A stretch of DNA of 20,509 nt, taken from the NCBI GenBank assembly GCA_964433875.1, contig CAYSSO010000030.1, forward strand, positions 1 to 20,509. Direction: 5' to 3'. The position numbers were made by a program, and so were the translations under genes. A model generated the notes under the pieces. That model was not told the origin of the DNA. It worked only from the letters and a program-made list of their open reading frames with translations, and ran no database searches. This document shows, one piece after another, positions 1 to 7,206 of the stretch. Source of the DNA: Athalassotoga sp964433875 (lineage in GTDB: Bacteria; Thermotogota; Thermotogae; Mesoaciditogales; Mesoaciditogaceae). The stretch's first letter is position 1, and the number at the start of each line of letters is the position of its first letter.

Positions 1-96
1 CTTTACGACACGTTTTTGCCCGGCTTCATTTAAACTTTGTATTTTTTTGATAAGGTTTGGATCGACAAATGGGCCTTTTTTAGTTGAACGACTCAC
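1..96 (-). CDS. rpsS: 30S ribosomal protein S19, 5' part (cut by window edge)
   Basis: Only the first 32 codons lie in the window. They read MSRSTKKGPFVDPNL followed by a basic stretch ending RVVK, the typical S19 N-terminus. S19 binds the 30S head together with S13. The start is GTG at 96-94. It is chosen because an AGGAGG Shine-Dalgarno lies about 8 bases upstream (near 105-110) and the family sequence begins exactly there. It follows rplB by 18 bases in the same direction, as in the usual S10 operon order L2-S19. The ORF is open to the window edge, so the rest of the gene and probably rplV and rpsC lie beyond it. Confidence 0.93.
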   Translation of the reverse strand, partial: MSRSTKKGPFVDPNLIKKIQSLNEAGQKRVVK

Positions 97-114
97 TCAA
101 TCTTCCTCCTTTCA

Positions 115-954
115 TTACTGCGCCTTGACATCATTTCTTCTTCTTACTATGAACCTATCAGATCTTCTCTTGCCACGGCGGGTCTTGTAACCCTTAGCGG
201 GTGTACCCCATGGGCTTTGCGGAATATTTCCGCCTTTTGTTCTTCCCTCTCCACCACCCATCGGGTGATCAACGGCATTCATAGTCATACCTCTTACGGT
301 AGGCCTTATTCCCAACCATCTGCTTCTGCCGGCCTTACCGGAAGATTCATTCATATGCTGCTCGTTGCCGACGATTCCTATCGTGGCCATACAGGTCTCT
401 CTTACCCTTCTTAACTCTCCAGAGGGCATCTTAAGGAGCGCGTATCCAGATTCCCTTGCCATAAGTTGGGCAGAATTACCGGCACTCCTTGCTATTTTAC
501 CGCCCGCGCCGGGGATGAATTCTATGTTATGGACAAAGGTTCCAACGGGAATCTTTGATAACGGCAGTGCATTTCCCGGCTTTATATCGGCATCTGGGCC
601 GGATACTACCGTATCTCCAACATTTAAACCCTGCGGGGCAATTATATATCTTTTTTCTCCATCAACGTAATGGAGAAGTGCTATCCTCGCGCTTCTATTC
701 GGATCGTACTCAATCGAAAAGACCTTTGCAGGTATTCCTATTTTGTCTCTTCTGAAGTCTATAATTCTGTATTTGTTTTTATTTCCACTTCCATGATGAC
801 GAGTTGTTATTCTACCGTAGGAATTTCTTCCAGCCGTAGACTTTTTCCCAACCGTCAAAGATTTCTCCGGCTTTTCTTTCGTTATCTCGGAGAAGTCCGA
901 TCTTATCATGTGTCTGACTCCAGGAGAGGTAGGTCTAAAGCTTTTAAGTCCCAT
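115..954 (-). CDS. rplB: 50S ribosomal protein L2
   Basis: The 279-residue protein covers the full length of the L2 family. L2 binds 23S rRNA and is needed for subunit association and peptidyl-transferase centre assembly. Seen in the sequence: the N-terminal KSFRPTSPGVRH start, GRITTRHHGSG near residue 50, the SH3-like middle with VHNIEFIPGAGGKIARSAG, and the conserved C-terminal loop with MNAVDHPMGGGEGRTKGG. That loop includes the histidine (NAVDHPMGGG) implicated in peptidyl-transferase function. The protein ends in a basic tail. The ATG at 954 has AAAGGAG 9 bases upstream. It lies between rplW (26-base gap) and rpsS, the usual order. Confidence 0.98.
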   Translation of the reverse strand: MGLKSFRPTSPGVRHMIRSDFSEITKEKPEKSLTVGKKSTAGRNSYGRITTRHHGSGNKNKYRIIDFRRDKIGIPAKVFSIEYDPNRSARIALLHYVDGEKRYIIAPQGLNVGDTVVSGPDADIKPGNALPLSKIPVGTFVHNIEFIPGAGGKIARSAGNSAQLMARESGYALLKMPSGELRRVRETCMATIGIVGNEQHMNESSGKAGRSRWLGIRPTVRGMTMNAVDHPMGGGEGRTKGGNIPQSPWGTPAKGYKTRRGKRRSDRFIVRRRNDVKAQ

Positions 955-980
955 ATTAAATTGCTCCTTTCAACTCAAGA

Positions 981-1283
981 TCAAATCAGGCCCTCAAGTT
1001 CCTGGATCTTGAATCCCGCTTTTAACTGAACGATTGCCTTTTTGTAAGACCTTGAATATCCATCGGATCTTCCATATCTTTTTGGTTTTCCTTTAACGTT
1101 CATAATTCTGACATCAGCGACTTGAACGTTATAAAGTCTTTCAACGGCATTTCTAACTGTATGCTTGTTAGCCCTCAGATCGACTTCAAAAGAATAAGTC
1201 GCATTTTTTACGCCGGATAAGGCTTTTTCAGTTATCAATGGTCTGATAAGCACATCATGAGGTGTTATATCACCTAACGGCAT
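981..1283 (-). CDS. rplW: 50S ribosomal protein L23
   Basis: L23 lies at the peptide exit tunnel and docks trigger factor and SRP. The 100-residue protein has the conserved DVLIRPLITEKA opening, a YSFEVDLRANKHTVRNAVE helix-strand region, and NVKGKPKRYGRSDGYSRSYKKAIV near the C-terminus. The start is placed at ATG 1283 because GGAGG lies 9 bases upstream. The ATG at 1289 is only 3 bases from that site, and longer frames add residues foreign to the family. The start overlaps the end of rplD by 14 bases, suggesting translational coupling. Confidence 0.95.
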   Translation of the reverse strand: MPLGDITPHDVLIRPLITEKALSGVKNATYSFEVDLRANKHTVRNAVERLYNVQVADVRIMNVKGKPKRYGRSDGYSRSYKKAIVQLKAGFKIQELEGLI

Positions 1284-1944
1284 TGCCATACACCTCCGAT
1301 ATCTTCTCGACCGTGCGCTTTGTAAGCACAACCCAGTCGAATTTTATCAAATCGTAAACATTCAATCCGTCCACATTCGTCGTATTTTTGCCCGGATTAT
1401 CGGCAATTATAACCTTTGCATCTTTCAAATTTCTCGAAGAAAGTTTTACATTGATCTGTTTGTCATTCTTCGTGTCCAAAACTAAAACCGCATTCGAAGA
1501 TGGAACGATTCTTCTCAAAGCATTGATAAATTCTTTTGACTTTGGCGCGTCCATTTCGAATTTATCGACAACGAGTAATTTTCCATCCTTAAATTTGGCC
1601 GATAAAGCGGATTTTATCGCTCCGGCCTTCATCTTTTTGTTCAATCCTTCTGACCAGTCTCTCGGACGTGGTCCAAAAACAACGGCACCATGTCTCCAAA
1701 GAGGAGATCTTATCGAGCCCGCCCTTGCACGACCTGTGTGCTTTTGAGCCCAGGGTTTTCTTCCTCCACCGGATACCTCTCCTCTGAGTTTAGTCGAAGC
1801 AGTTCCGGCCCTTCTATCTGCAAGTTGTTTATGGATGTATCTAAAAAGCAGATCCTTATTAGGCTCTATTTCGAATATCTCAGGCTTCAAAGAAATCGTT
1901 CCGACTTCTTTTCCTTCCAGGTTCAAAACTTTAACTTCTGCCAT
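1270..1944 (-). CDS. rplD: 50S ribosomal protein L4
   Basis: L4 lines the exit tunnel and in some bacteria acts as an autogenous repressor of the S10 operon. The 224-residue protein contains the hallmark extended loop: RRAGTASTKLRGEVSGGG, RKPWAQKHTGRARAGS and SPLWRHGAVVFGPRPRDW. The C-terminal globular part has VIIADNPGKNTTNVDGLNVYDLIKFD. The start is ATG 1944 (MAEVKV), with AAGGTGA about 7-8 bases upstream and 2 bases between the rplC stop and this codon. An in-frame TTG at 1962 would swallow the Shine-Dalgarno site and is unlikely. No S10 leader-type regulatory structure is visible here, since the gene is deep inside the operon. Confidence 0.96.
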   Translation of the reverse strand: MAEVKVLNLEGKEVGTISLKPEIFEIEPNKDLLFRYIHKQLADRRAGTASTKLRGEVSGGGRKPWAQKHTGRARAGSIRSPLWRHGAVVFGPRPRDWSEGLNKKMKAGAIKSALSAKFKDGKLLVVDKFEMDAPKSKEFINALRRIVPSSNAVLVLDTKNDKQINVKLSSRNLKDAKVIIADNPGKNTTNVDGLNVYDLIKFDWVVLTKRTVEKISEVYGNAVR

Positions 1945-1946
1945 GA

Positions 1947-2576
1947 TCATTTCACCTTCCAATTTTTGGCAGAACGTATGTAGACGAGAGAACCACGCGC
2001 GCCAGGGATCGCTCCCTTTATCGCTATGGTCGAGTTGTCTTTGTCTATTGTGACAATTTGAAGATTCTTTATCGTTCTGTTGACATCTCCCATGTGTCCG
2101 GCCATATGCGTTCCTTTCAAAACTTTTGCAGGTTCGGTATGCATTCCGGTAGACCCATGCCTTGGAAATTTAGTTCCATGTGTTTTATCGTGGCCACCAA
2201 AATTCCATCTTTTGACCGCACCTTGAAAACCCTTTCCCTTTGTTCTGCCGGAGATGTCAACGCGATCTCCCTCCGCGAAAATAGACGCGTCTATGCTCTG
2301 ACCAATTTGATAACTTTCGATATCTTCAGTTCTAATTTCGGTAAGATACCTCATGGGAGGTACATTTGCCTTTTTGAAATGGCCCAGCATCGGCTTTGAG
2401 ACTCTTTTTTCAGGAATAGTTTCAAATCCTATCTGGACAGAGTTGTATCCGTCATTTTCAACTGTTTTCTTCTGAACCACAACGCACGGACCGGCCTTTA
2501 AGACCGTTACGGGAACGGCCTTGCCGTCTTTGAATATAGTAGTCATACCTATTTTTTTACCAAGTAAAGCCTTCAT
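1947..2576 (-). CDS. rplC: 50S ribosomal protein L3
   Basis: L3 is an early 23S rRNA assembly protein reaching close to the peptidyl-transferase centre. The 209-residue protein begins MKALLGKKIGMT, the family signature. It contains GRTKGKGFQGAVKRWNFGG followed by DKTHGTKFPRHGSTG and GTHMAGHMGD. The loop carries the glutamine (GKGFQG) that occurs in many bacterial L3 proteins. The start is ATG 2576, with GGAGGTG 5 bases upstream. The in-frame TTG three bases earlier is less likely. It lies between rpsJ (19-base gap) and rplD (2-base gap), the standard order. Confidence 0.97.
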   Translation of the reverse strand: MKALLGKKIGMTTIFKDGKAVPVTVLKAGPCVVVQKKTVENDGYNSVQIGFETIPEKRVSKPMLGHFKKANVPPMRYLTEIRTEDIESYQIGQSIDASIFAEGDRVDISGRTKGKGFQGAVKRWNFGGHDKTHGTKFPRHGSTGMHTEPAKVLKGTHMAGHMGDVNRTIKNLQIVTIDKDNSTIAIKGAIPGARGSLVYIRSAKNWKVK

Positions 2577-2595
2577 CAAGACACCTCCAGCCGCT

Positions 2596-2904
2596 TCACA
2601 GTTTCAATTCTACTTCCACACCGGCCGGAAGATCCATCTTCATCAGAGACTCAACTGTTTGAGGCTGAACCTCTAATATGTCTATCAATCTTTTGTGAAC
2701 GACCTTTTCGAACTGCTCTCTTGAGTCTTTATCCGTGTGTGGAGATCTCAAAACGCAATAGACCGTTCTTTCGGTCGGAAGCGGTATAGGTCCTGAAACT
2801 TTAGCGCTTGTTTTTTTCACAGTTTCGACGATCTTTCTGGCCGATTGATCTAAAAGTTCGTAATCGTACGCTTTCAATTTTATTCTTATCTTCGACTTTG
2901 CCAT
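2596..2904 (-). CDS. rpsJ: 30S ribosomal protein S10
   Basis: The 102-residue protein matches S10 over its whole length. It has IRIKLKAYDYELLDQSARKI at the start, the S10 signature SGPIPLPTERTVYCVLRSPH (residues about 37-57), and DILEVQPQTVESLMKMDLPAGVEVELKL at the end. S10 belongs to the 30S head and is also the NusE partner of NusB in antitermination. The ATG at 2904 has GAAGGAGG upstream. It heads the S10 part of the operon. Only about 50 bases and a hairpin separate it from tuf, leaving little room for a separate promoter, so it is probably expressed by read-through from the str part. Confidence 0.97.
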   Translation of the reverse strand: MAKSKIRIKLKAYDYELLDQSARKIVETVKKTSAKVSGPIPLPTERTVYCVLRSPHTDKDSREQFEKVVHKRLIDILEVQPQTVESLMKMDLPAGVEVELKL

Positions 2905-2920
2905 CCGAAAAAACCTCCTT

Positions 2921-2950
2921 CAAAATCCAGAGGGGATTTATCCCCTCTAG
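2921..2950 (-). terminator. GC-rich hairpin between tuf and rpsJ
   Basis: Two arms, 2929-2936 and 2941-2948, are perfectly complementary (AGAGGGGA and TCCCCTCT) around a 4-base loop. One further C-G pair and one G-T pair extend the stem. On the minus strand the hairpin starts just after the tuf stop and is followed by ATTTTG, a short and weak U-run, then by the rpsJ Shine-Dalgarno. This looks like a partial (attenuating) terminator or an RNA-processing and 3'-end protection element rather than a full stop. The seven downstream ribosomal genes have no visible promoter of their own. Confidence 0.5.
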
Positions 2951-2952
2951 AA

Positions 2953-4160
2953 TCACTCAAGTATCTTGGAAACAACGCCAGCGCCAACTGTTTTTCCACC
3001 TTCACGAATGGCAAATCTCATACTTTCCTCGAGCGCGACTGGTTTGATAAGTTCAACCGTCATGACCGTGTTGTCTCCAGGCATGACCATTTCGACGCCT
3101 NNNNNNNNNNTTCTGGCAACTTAACTATCGTTCCGGTGACATCCGCAGTTCTTATAAAGAATTGAGGCCTATATCCGGGAACAAAGGCAGTGTGGCGTCC
3201 TCCTTCTTCCTTTTTGAGAACGTAAACGTTCGCTTCGAACTTCGTGTGAGGAGTTATCGTGCCAGGTTTTGCAAGCACCTGTCCTCTTTCGACCTCTTCC
3301 TTTTTGATTCCTCTTAAAAGGCATCCGATGTTGTCACCGGCTATGCCCTCATCGAGCAATTTTCTAAACATTTCAACACCGGTTACAACTGTCTTTTGAG
3401 TAGGTCTCAGACCTACAAGTTCAACTTCATCGTTAACGTGTATCTTTCCACGCTCAACTCTTCCGGTGACGACCGTTCCACGTCCGGTTATTGTAAAGAT
3501 ATCCTCAACGGGCATAAGGAATGGTTTATCAACTTCTCTTTTTGGTTCGGGTATGTAAGTGTCAGCCGCATTCATAAGATCGAGGATCTTTTGAGCCCAT
3601 GGATCGTCAAGACTTGTCGCTTCAAGTGCCTTCAAAGCGCTTCCACGTATAACAGGAATTTCATCGCCAGGGTACTGGTATTTTGTAAGCAATTCTCTTA
3701 CTTCCATCTCTACGAGATCAACGAGTTCGGGATCATCAACGGCATCTACTTTATTTAAAAATACGATCATTGCCGGAACGTTAACCTGACGTGCGAGCAA
3801 TATGTGTTCCCTTGTCTGTGGCATTGGACCATCGACTGCCGAAACAACAAGGATAGCGCCATCCATCTGGGCTGCTCCCGTTATCATGTTTTTTATGTAG
3901 TCTGCGTGGCCCGGGCAGTCAATATGGGCATAATGCCTTTTGTCCGTTTCGTACTCGACGTGAGAAACGTTAATCGTTATACCCCTTGCTTTCTCTTCCG
4001 GAGCCTTATCGATCTGGTCAAATGGAACGAATTCCGCTTCTCCCTTCATAGAAAGAACTTTGGTTATCGCAGCCGTAAGTGTGGTCTTACCATGATCTAT
4101 ATGTCCTATCGTCCCGATGTTAAGATGTGGTTTGTTTCTTACAAACTTCTCCTTTGCCAT
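2953..4160 (-). CDS. tuf: Translation elongation factor Tu (interrupted by a 10-N assembly gap)
   Basis: EF-Tu delivers aminoacyl-tRNA to the ribosome as a GTPase. The N-terminal part shows G1 GHIDHGKTTL (residues about 18-27), the effector region KARGITIN, G3 DCPGHADY, G4 NKVD and G5 GSALKA. Domains 2 and 3 follow, with GRGTVVTGRVERG and GYRPQFFIRTADVTG. After residue 350 (LPE) there are 10 N at 3101-3110. Beyond them the frame resumes as GVEMVMPGDNTV and runs to VGAGVVSKILE with a TGA at 2955-2953. With the gap closed the protein is 398 residues, close to the usual length of about 400. A plain translation across the N run goes out of frame, but this is an artefact. The ATG at 4160 has AAGGAGG upstream. 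It is 21 bases downstream of fusA. Confidence 0.96.
3101..3110. other. Assembly gap (10 N) inside tuf
   Basis: A run of exactly ten N breaks tuf. On the coding strand the left side ends ...TTG CCA GAA and the right side starts A GGC GTC GAA. EF-Tu proteins read LPEGVEM here without any insertion. The two sides therefore join directly, sharing one A, and the N run is a placeholder with no true length. It is not a frameshift mutation. Confidence 0.9.
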
Positions 4161-4181
4161 TTAATTCTACCTCCTTGAAAA

Positions 4182-6263
4182 TTATTTAACTTTTATTATC
4201 TTATCGACAAAATTTTGAGGAACTTCAGCGTAATGAGAAAATTTCATAGTGTAAACTGCCCTTCCCTGACTTAAAGATCTCAAAACCGTTGCATAACCAA
4301 AAAGTTCTCCCAGAGGGACAAGCGCCTTTATTATTCTCGCATTACCTCTCGTATCAAATCCAGTTATTTGCGCCCTTTTCGAGTTGAGATCCGCAACAAC
4401 ATCTCCCATATATTCGGTAGGAGTTGTTATTTCGAGTTCCATTATAGGTTCCATCAATTTCGGTTTTCCCTTGGCAAGAGCCTCTTTTGTGGCGAGAGAA
4501 CCGGCTATCTTAAAGGCTATTTCAGATGAATCCACCTCATGGTAAGACCCATCGTAGAGTGAGGCCTTTATATCAACGACCGGATATCCTCCCAGACTGC
4601 CAGAAGACAGCGCTTCTTTGATGCCTTCCTCAACCGCGGGAATATATTCCTTCGGAATTATACCACCAACTATTTTATTTTCAAAGACAAATCCCTTTCC
4701 TCTTTCGAGAGGTTCGAACTTTATCCTCACGTGGCCGTACTGACCTCTTCCGCCACTTTGCCTTATGTACTTTCCTTCAGCGTCAACGGGAACAGAGATA
4801 GTTTCGCGATAGGCAACCTGTGGCTTACCTATATGAGTTTTCACGTTGAATTCACGCAACAGCCTGTCTATTATTATTTCAAGGTGAAGTTCTCCCATTC
4901 CGGCAAGAATGGTCTCTCCACTTTCTTGATCAACCGAGACTCTGAATGTGGGATCCTCATCCATTAATTTAGAGAGGGCATCCTTCAATTTCTGCTCATC
5001 ATCTTTACTCTGAGGCTCAACCGCTATCGATATAACCGGATCCGGAACATCGAGAGATTCCAAGACTATCGGGTGCGCCTCATCGCAAAGCGTATGGCCG
5101 GTCGTTGTAACTCTAAGCCCTATACATGCGACTATATCGCCTGGCCCGGCGTAATCAAGATCTTCTCTCTTGTCCGCAAACATCTGAAGAACTCTTGATA
5201 TCCTTTCTTTCGTTCTTTTGGTAGAGTTGTAAACGTAACTACCCTTCTCGAGTACCCCAGAATATATTCTCAAATAAGTGAGTTTCCCAACGTACGGATC
5301 GGATAGGATTTTAAACGCGAGCGCCGTAAATGGTTCGTCCGGAGATGGAGACCTTACAACGTCATTTCCGTCAAGATCCTTTCCAGCAACGGGAGGAAGA
5401 TCAACCGGAGACGGAAGATAGTCCATCGCTGCATCTATCAAAGGTTGAACACCTTTATTTCTGAATGAAGATCCGCACAGCACCGGGAAGAATTTGGTTT
5501 CTATTGTACCCTTTCTTATAACGGACTTTATCTTTTCGACAGGTATTGTTTCTCCTTCAAGGTACATCTCAAGAATTTCGTCGTCTATATCTGCGAGTTG
5601 GTTTATAAGTTCATCTCTTAGTTCTTCGACCTTGTCAAGCAAGTTCGCCGGCACTTCAGAATATTCCATCTTTGTTCCGAGTTCATCTACCCATCTTATG
5701 GCCTTCATGTTTACGATATCGACAACGCCTTCAAATGAACTCTCCGATCCTATCGGGTATTGGATGACAAGTGGTTTTGCGCCTAATTTGTCGATCATGG
5801 ATTTAACGGCCATGTCAAAGTCAGCGCCCATCTTGTCCATCTTGTTCATAAAGGCAATTCTTGGCACTTTGTATTTTGAAGCCTGGCGCCAGACGGTCTC
5901 CGATTGTGGCTCGACCCCAGCCGACGCGTCAAAAACGGCGATAGCACCGTCAAGTACTCTCAATGACCGTTCTACCTCAATTGTGAAGTCCACGTGCCCG
6001 GGCGTATCAATAAGGTTAAAATGATATCCTTTCCAGTCGAAAGAAATAGATGCCGAAGTTATGGTTATACCACGCTCTCTCTCTTGGACCATCCAGTCTG
6101 TTGTGGTATTACCGTCATCGACATTTCCCATCGCATGTTTCTTACCCGAATAAAAAAGAATTCTCTCGGTAGTGGTCGTTTTCCCGGCATCTATATGTGC
6201 CATTATCCCTATATTTCTTAATTTTTCAAGTTGCAATACTTTTTCAGGCATTTTTAAAACCAT
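4182..6263 (-). CDS. fusA: Translation elongation factor G
   Basis: EF-G is the GTPase that drives ribosomal translocation and, with RRF, recycling. Visible motifs: G1 AHIDAGKTTTTERIL, switch I with RERGITITSASIS, G3 DTPGHVDFT, G4 NKMDK and G5 CGSSFRNKG. Later come domain II, domain III (GETILAGMGELHLEII), domain IV with QSGGRGQYGHV and the YDGSYHEVDSSE loop, and domain V (EPIMELEITTPTEYMGDV). The length is about 690 residues, normal for the family. The start is uncertain among ATG 6269, 6263 and 6251. I chose 6263 because its ATG overlaps the rpsG stop as TGATG, typical of coupled re-initiation. The ATG at 6251 (MPEKVLQLEK) gives an N-terminus closer to other EF-Gs. No strong Shine-Dalgarno decides it. 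Confidence 0.97.
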   Translation of the reverse strand: MVLKMPEKVLQLEKLRNIGIMAHIDAGKTTTTERILFYSGKKHAMGNVDDGNTTTDWMVQERERGITITSASISFDWKGYHFNLIDTPGHVDFTIEVERSLRVLDGAIAVFDASAGVEPQSETVWRQASKYKVPRIAFMNKMDKMGADFDMAVKSMIDKLGAKPLVIQYPIGSESSFEGVVDIVNMKAIRWVDELGTKMEYSEVPANLLDKVEELRDELINQLADIDDEILEMYLEGETIPVEKIKSVIRKGTIETKFFPVLCGSSFRNKGVQPLIDAAMDYLPSPVDLPPVAGKDLDGNDVVRSPSPDEPFTALAFKILSDPYVGKLTYLRIYSGVLEKGSYVYNSTKRTKERISRVLQMFADKREDLDYAGPGDIVACIGLRVTTTGHTLCDEAHPIVLESLDVPDPVISIAVEPQSKDDEQKLKDALSKLMDEDPTFRVSVDQESGETILAGMGELHLEIIIDRLLREFNVKTHIGKPQVAYRETISVPVDAEGKYIRQSGGRGQYGHVRIKFEPLERGKGFVFENKIVGGIIPKEYIPAVEEGIKEALSSGSLGGYPVVDIKASLYDGSYHEVDSSEIAFKIAGSLATKEALAKGKPKLMEPIMELEITTPTEYMGDVVADLNSKRAQITGFDTRGNARIIKALVPLGELFGYATVLRSLSQGRAVYTMKFSHYAEVPQNFVDKIIKVK

Positions 6264-6730
6264 CACCATCTATAATGCGCAAAGGCTCTATTCGCTTCTG
6301 CCATCTTTTGAACGTCTTCACGCTTTTTGACGGCTATCCCTGTATTTGAATAGGCATTAAGAATTTCTTCAGCCAATTTCTCGCTTATAGGCCTTCCTTT
6401 CTTTGACCTTGCAGCCTCGACTATCCACCTTACGGCAAGGGAAGTCCTTCTTGGCTCCTGAACCTCAACAGGCACCTGGTACGTTGCTCCTCCGACCCTT
6501 CTCGGTTTTACCTCAAGAACTGGCGCAACATTTTCGAAGGCCTTTTTCAAAACCTCGAGAGGTTCCTTGCCACTTTTTTCTCTCACAATCTCGAGAGCGT
6601 TATAGAAATTCTTCTGCGCAATACTTCTTTTCCCATCCCACATTATCTTGTTAATAAATCTTGTAACAAGTTCATCGTGATAAACTGGATCGGGTAAAAC
6701 CTTTCTTACTTCAGCCCTTCTCCTTCTCAT
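6263..6730 (-). CDS. rpsG: 30S ribosomal protein S7
   Basis: S7 nucleates assembly of the 30S head and touches the E-site tRNA; in E. coli it also represses the str operon. The 155-residue protein starts MRRRRAEVRKVLPDPVYHDELVTRFIN. It includes the S7 core with PLEVLKKAFENVAPVLEVKPRRVGGATYQVPVEV and ends with NRAFAHYRW. The ATG at 6730 has TTGGAGGTAAATA upstream. It follows rpsL by 16 bases and its stop shares one base with the likely fusA start. Confidence 0.98.
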   Translation of the reverse strand: MRRRRAEVRKVLPDPVYHDELVTRFINKIMWDGKRSIAQKNFYNALEIVREKSGKEPLEVLKKAFENVAPVLEVKPRRVGGATYQVPVEVQEPRRTSLAVRWIVEAARSKKGRPISEKLAEEILNAYSNTGIAVKKREDVQKMAEANRAFAHYRW

Positions 6731-6746
6731 TATTTACCTCCAAAGA

Positions 6747-7130
6747 TCAAGCACTTTGATTTTTCGGACGCTTTACACCGTAGCGACTTCTTGCTTTTTT
6801 CCTATTCTCAACGCCTTGAGCATCCAGGGCGCCTCTTATTATCTTGTATCTTATTCCAGGCAAGTCCTTAACCCTTCCGCCCCTCACAAGGACGACGGAG
6901 TGTTCCTGAAGGTTATGTCCTTCACCGGGAATATAAGAGGTTACTTCTGCCCCGTTGGTCAATCTCACCCTTGCTATTTTTCTGAGAGCGGAGTTTGGTT
7001 TTTTCGGCGTCATCGTAGAAACACGAATACAAACTCCTCTTTTTTGAGGATTTCCGCCAAGCGCCGGTGATTTACTTTTGCTCTTTAGTCTTTCTCTTCC
7101 TTTTCTGATCAACTGATTAATCGTAGGCAT
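6747..7130 (-). CDS. rpsL: 30S ribosomal protein S12
   Basis: S12 sits at the decoding centre and controls accuracy. The 127-residue protein starts MPTINQLIRKGR and has CIRVSTMTPKKPNSALRK and GHNLQEHSVVLVRGGRVKDLPG. Numbering aligns with E. coli. Lys43 and Lys88, the two positions where streptomycin-resistance substitutions usually occur, are both lysine, so the allele looks wild type. The start is ATG 7130. The GGAGG site is about 14 bases away, rather far. An in-frame TTG at 7154 would lie upstream of that site and is unlikely. This is the first gene of the str-S10 operon, about 40 bases from the predicted transcription start. Confidence 0.97.
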   Translation of the reverse strand: MPTINQLIRKGRERLKSKSKSPALGGNPQKRGVCIRVSTMTPKKPNSALRKIARVRLTNGAEVTSYIPGEGHNLQEHSVVLVRGGRVKDLPGIRYKIIRGALDAQGVENRKKARSRYGVKRPKNQSA

Positions 7131-7176
7131 TTGATGATTCTTTGCCTCCTTCAATTAAATTTTATTAACACTTGGT

Positions 7177-7206
7177 ATTCTACAACATAAATACATTTTT
7201 AGTCAA
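7177..7206 (-). promoter_or_regulatory. Promoter of the str-S10 ribosomal operon
   Basis: On the minus strand TTGACT (7206-7201) and TAGAAT (7182-7177) are separated by 18 bases. Each matches the sigma70/sigmaA consensus at 5 of 6 positions. The predicted start of transcription is near 7170, giving a leader of about 40 bases before rpsL. The -35 box includes part of the stop codon (7201-7199) of the upstream glycosyltransferase gene. No terminator is seen between that gene and rpsL, so some read-through from upstream is likely. Confidence 0.65.

Noticed and set aside
3060..3110. Apparent premature end of EF-Tu with a foreign C-terminus
   Set aside because: It arises only from reading ten N as real bases. 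The correct frame and C-terminus continue to 2953.
5494..6024. Long serine-rich open frame (176 codons) on the plus strand
   Set aside because: It lies entirely antisense to fusA, has no ribosome site and a biased composition expected from the complement of a conserved gene.
7131..7198. Search for a terminator or leader riboregulator before rpsL
   Set aside because: No stable hairpin or known ribosomal-protein leader is visible in the 68 bases; only the promoter and a ribosome site are supported.
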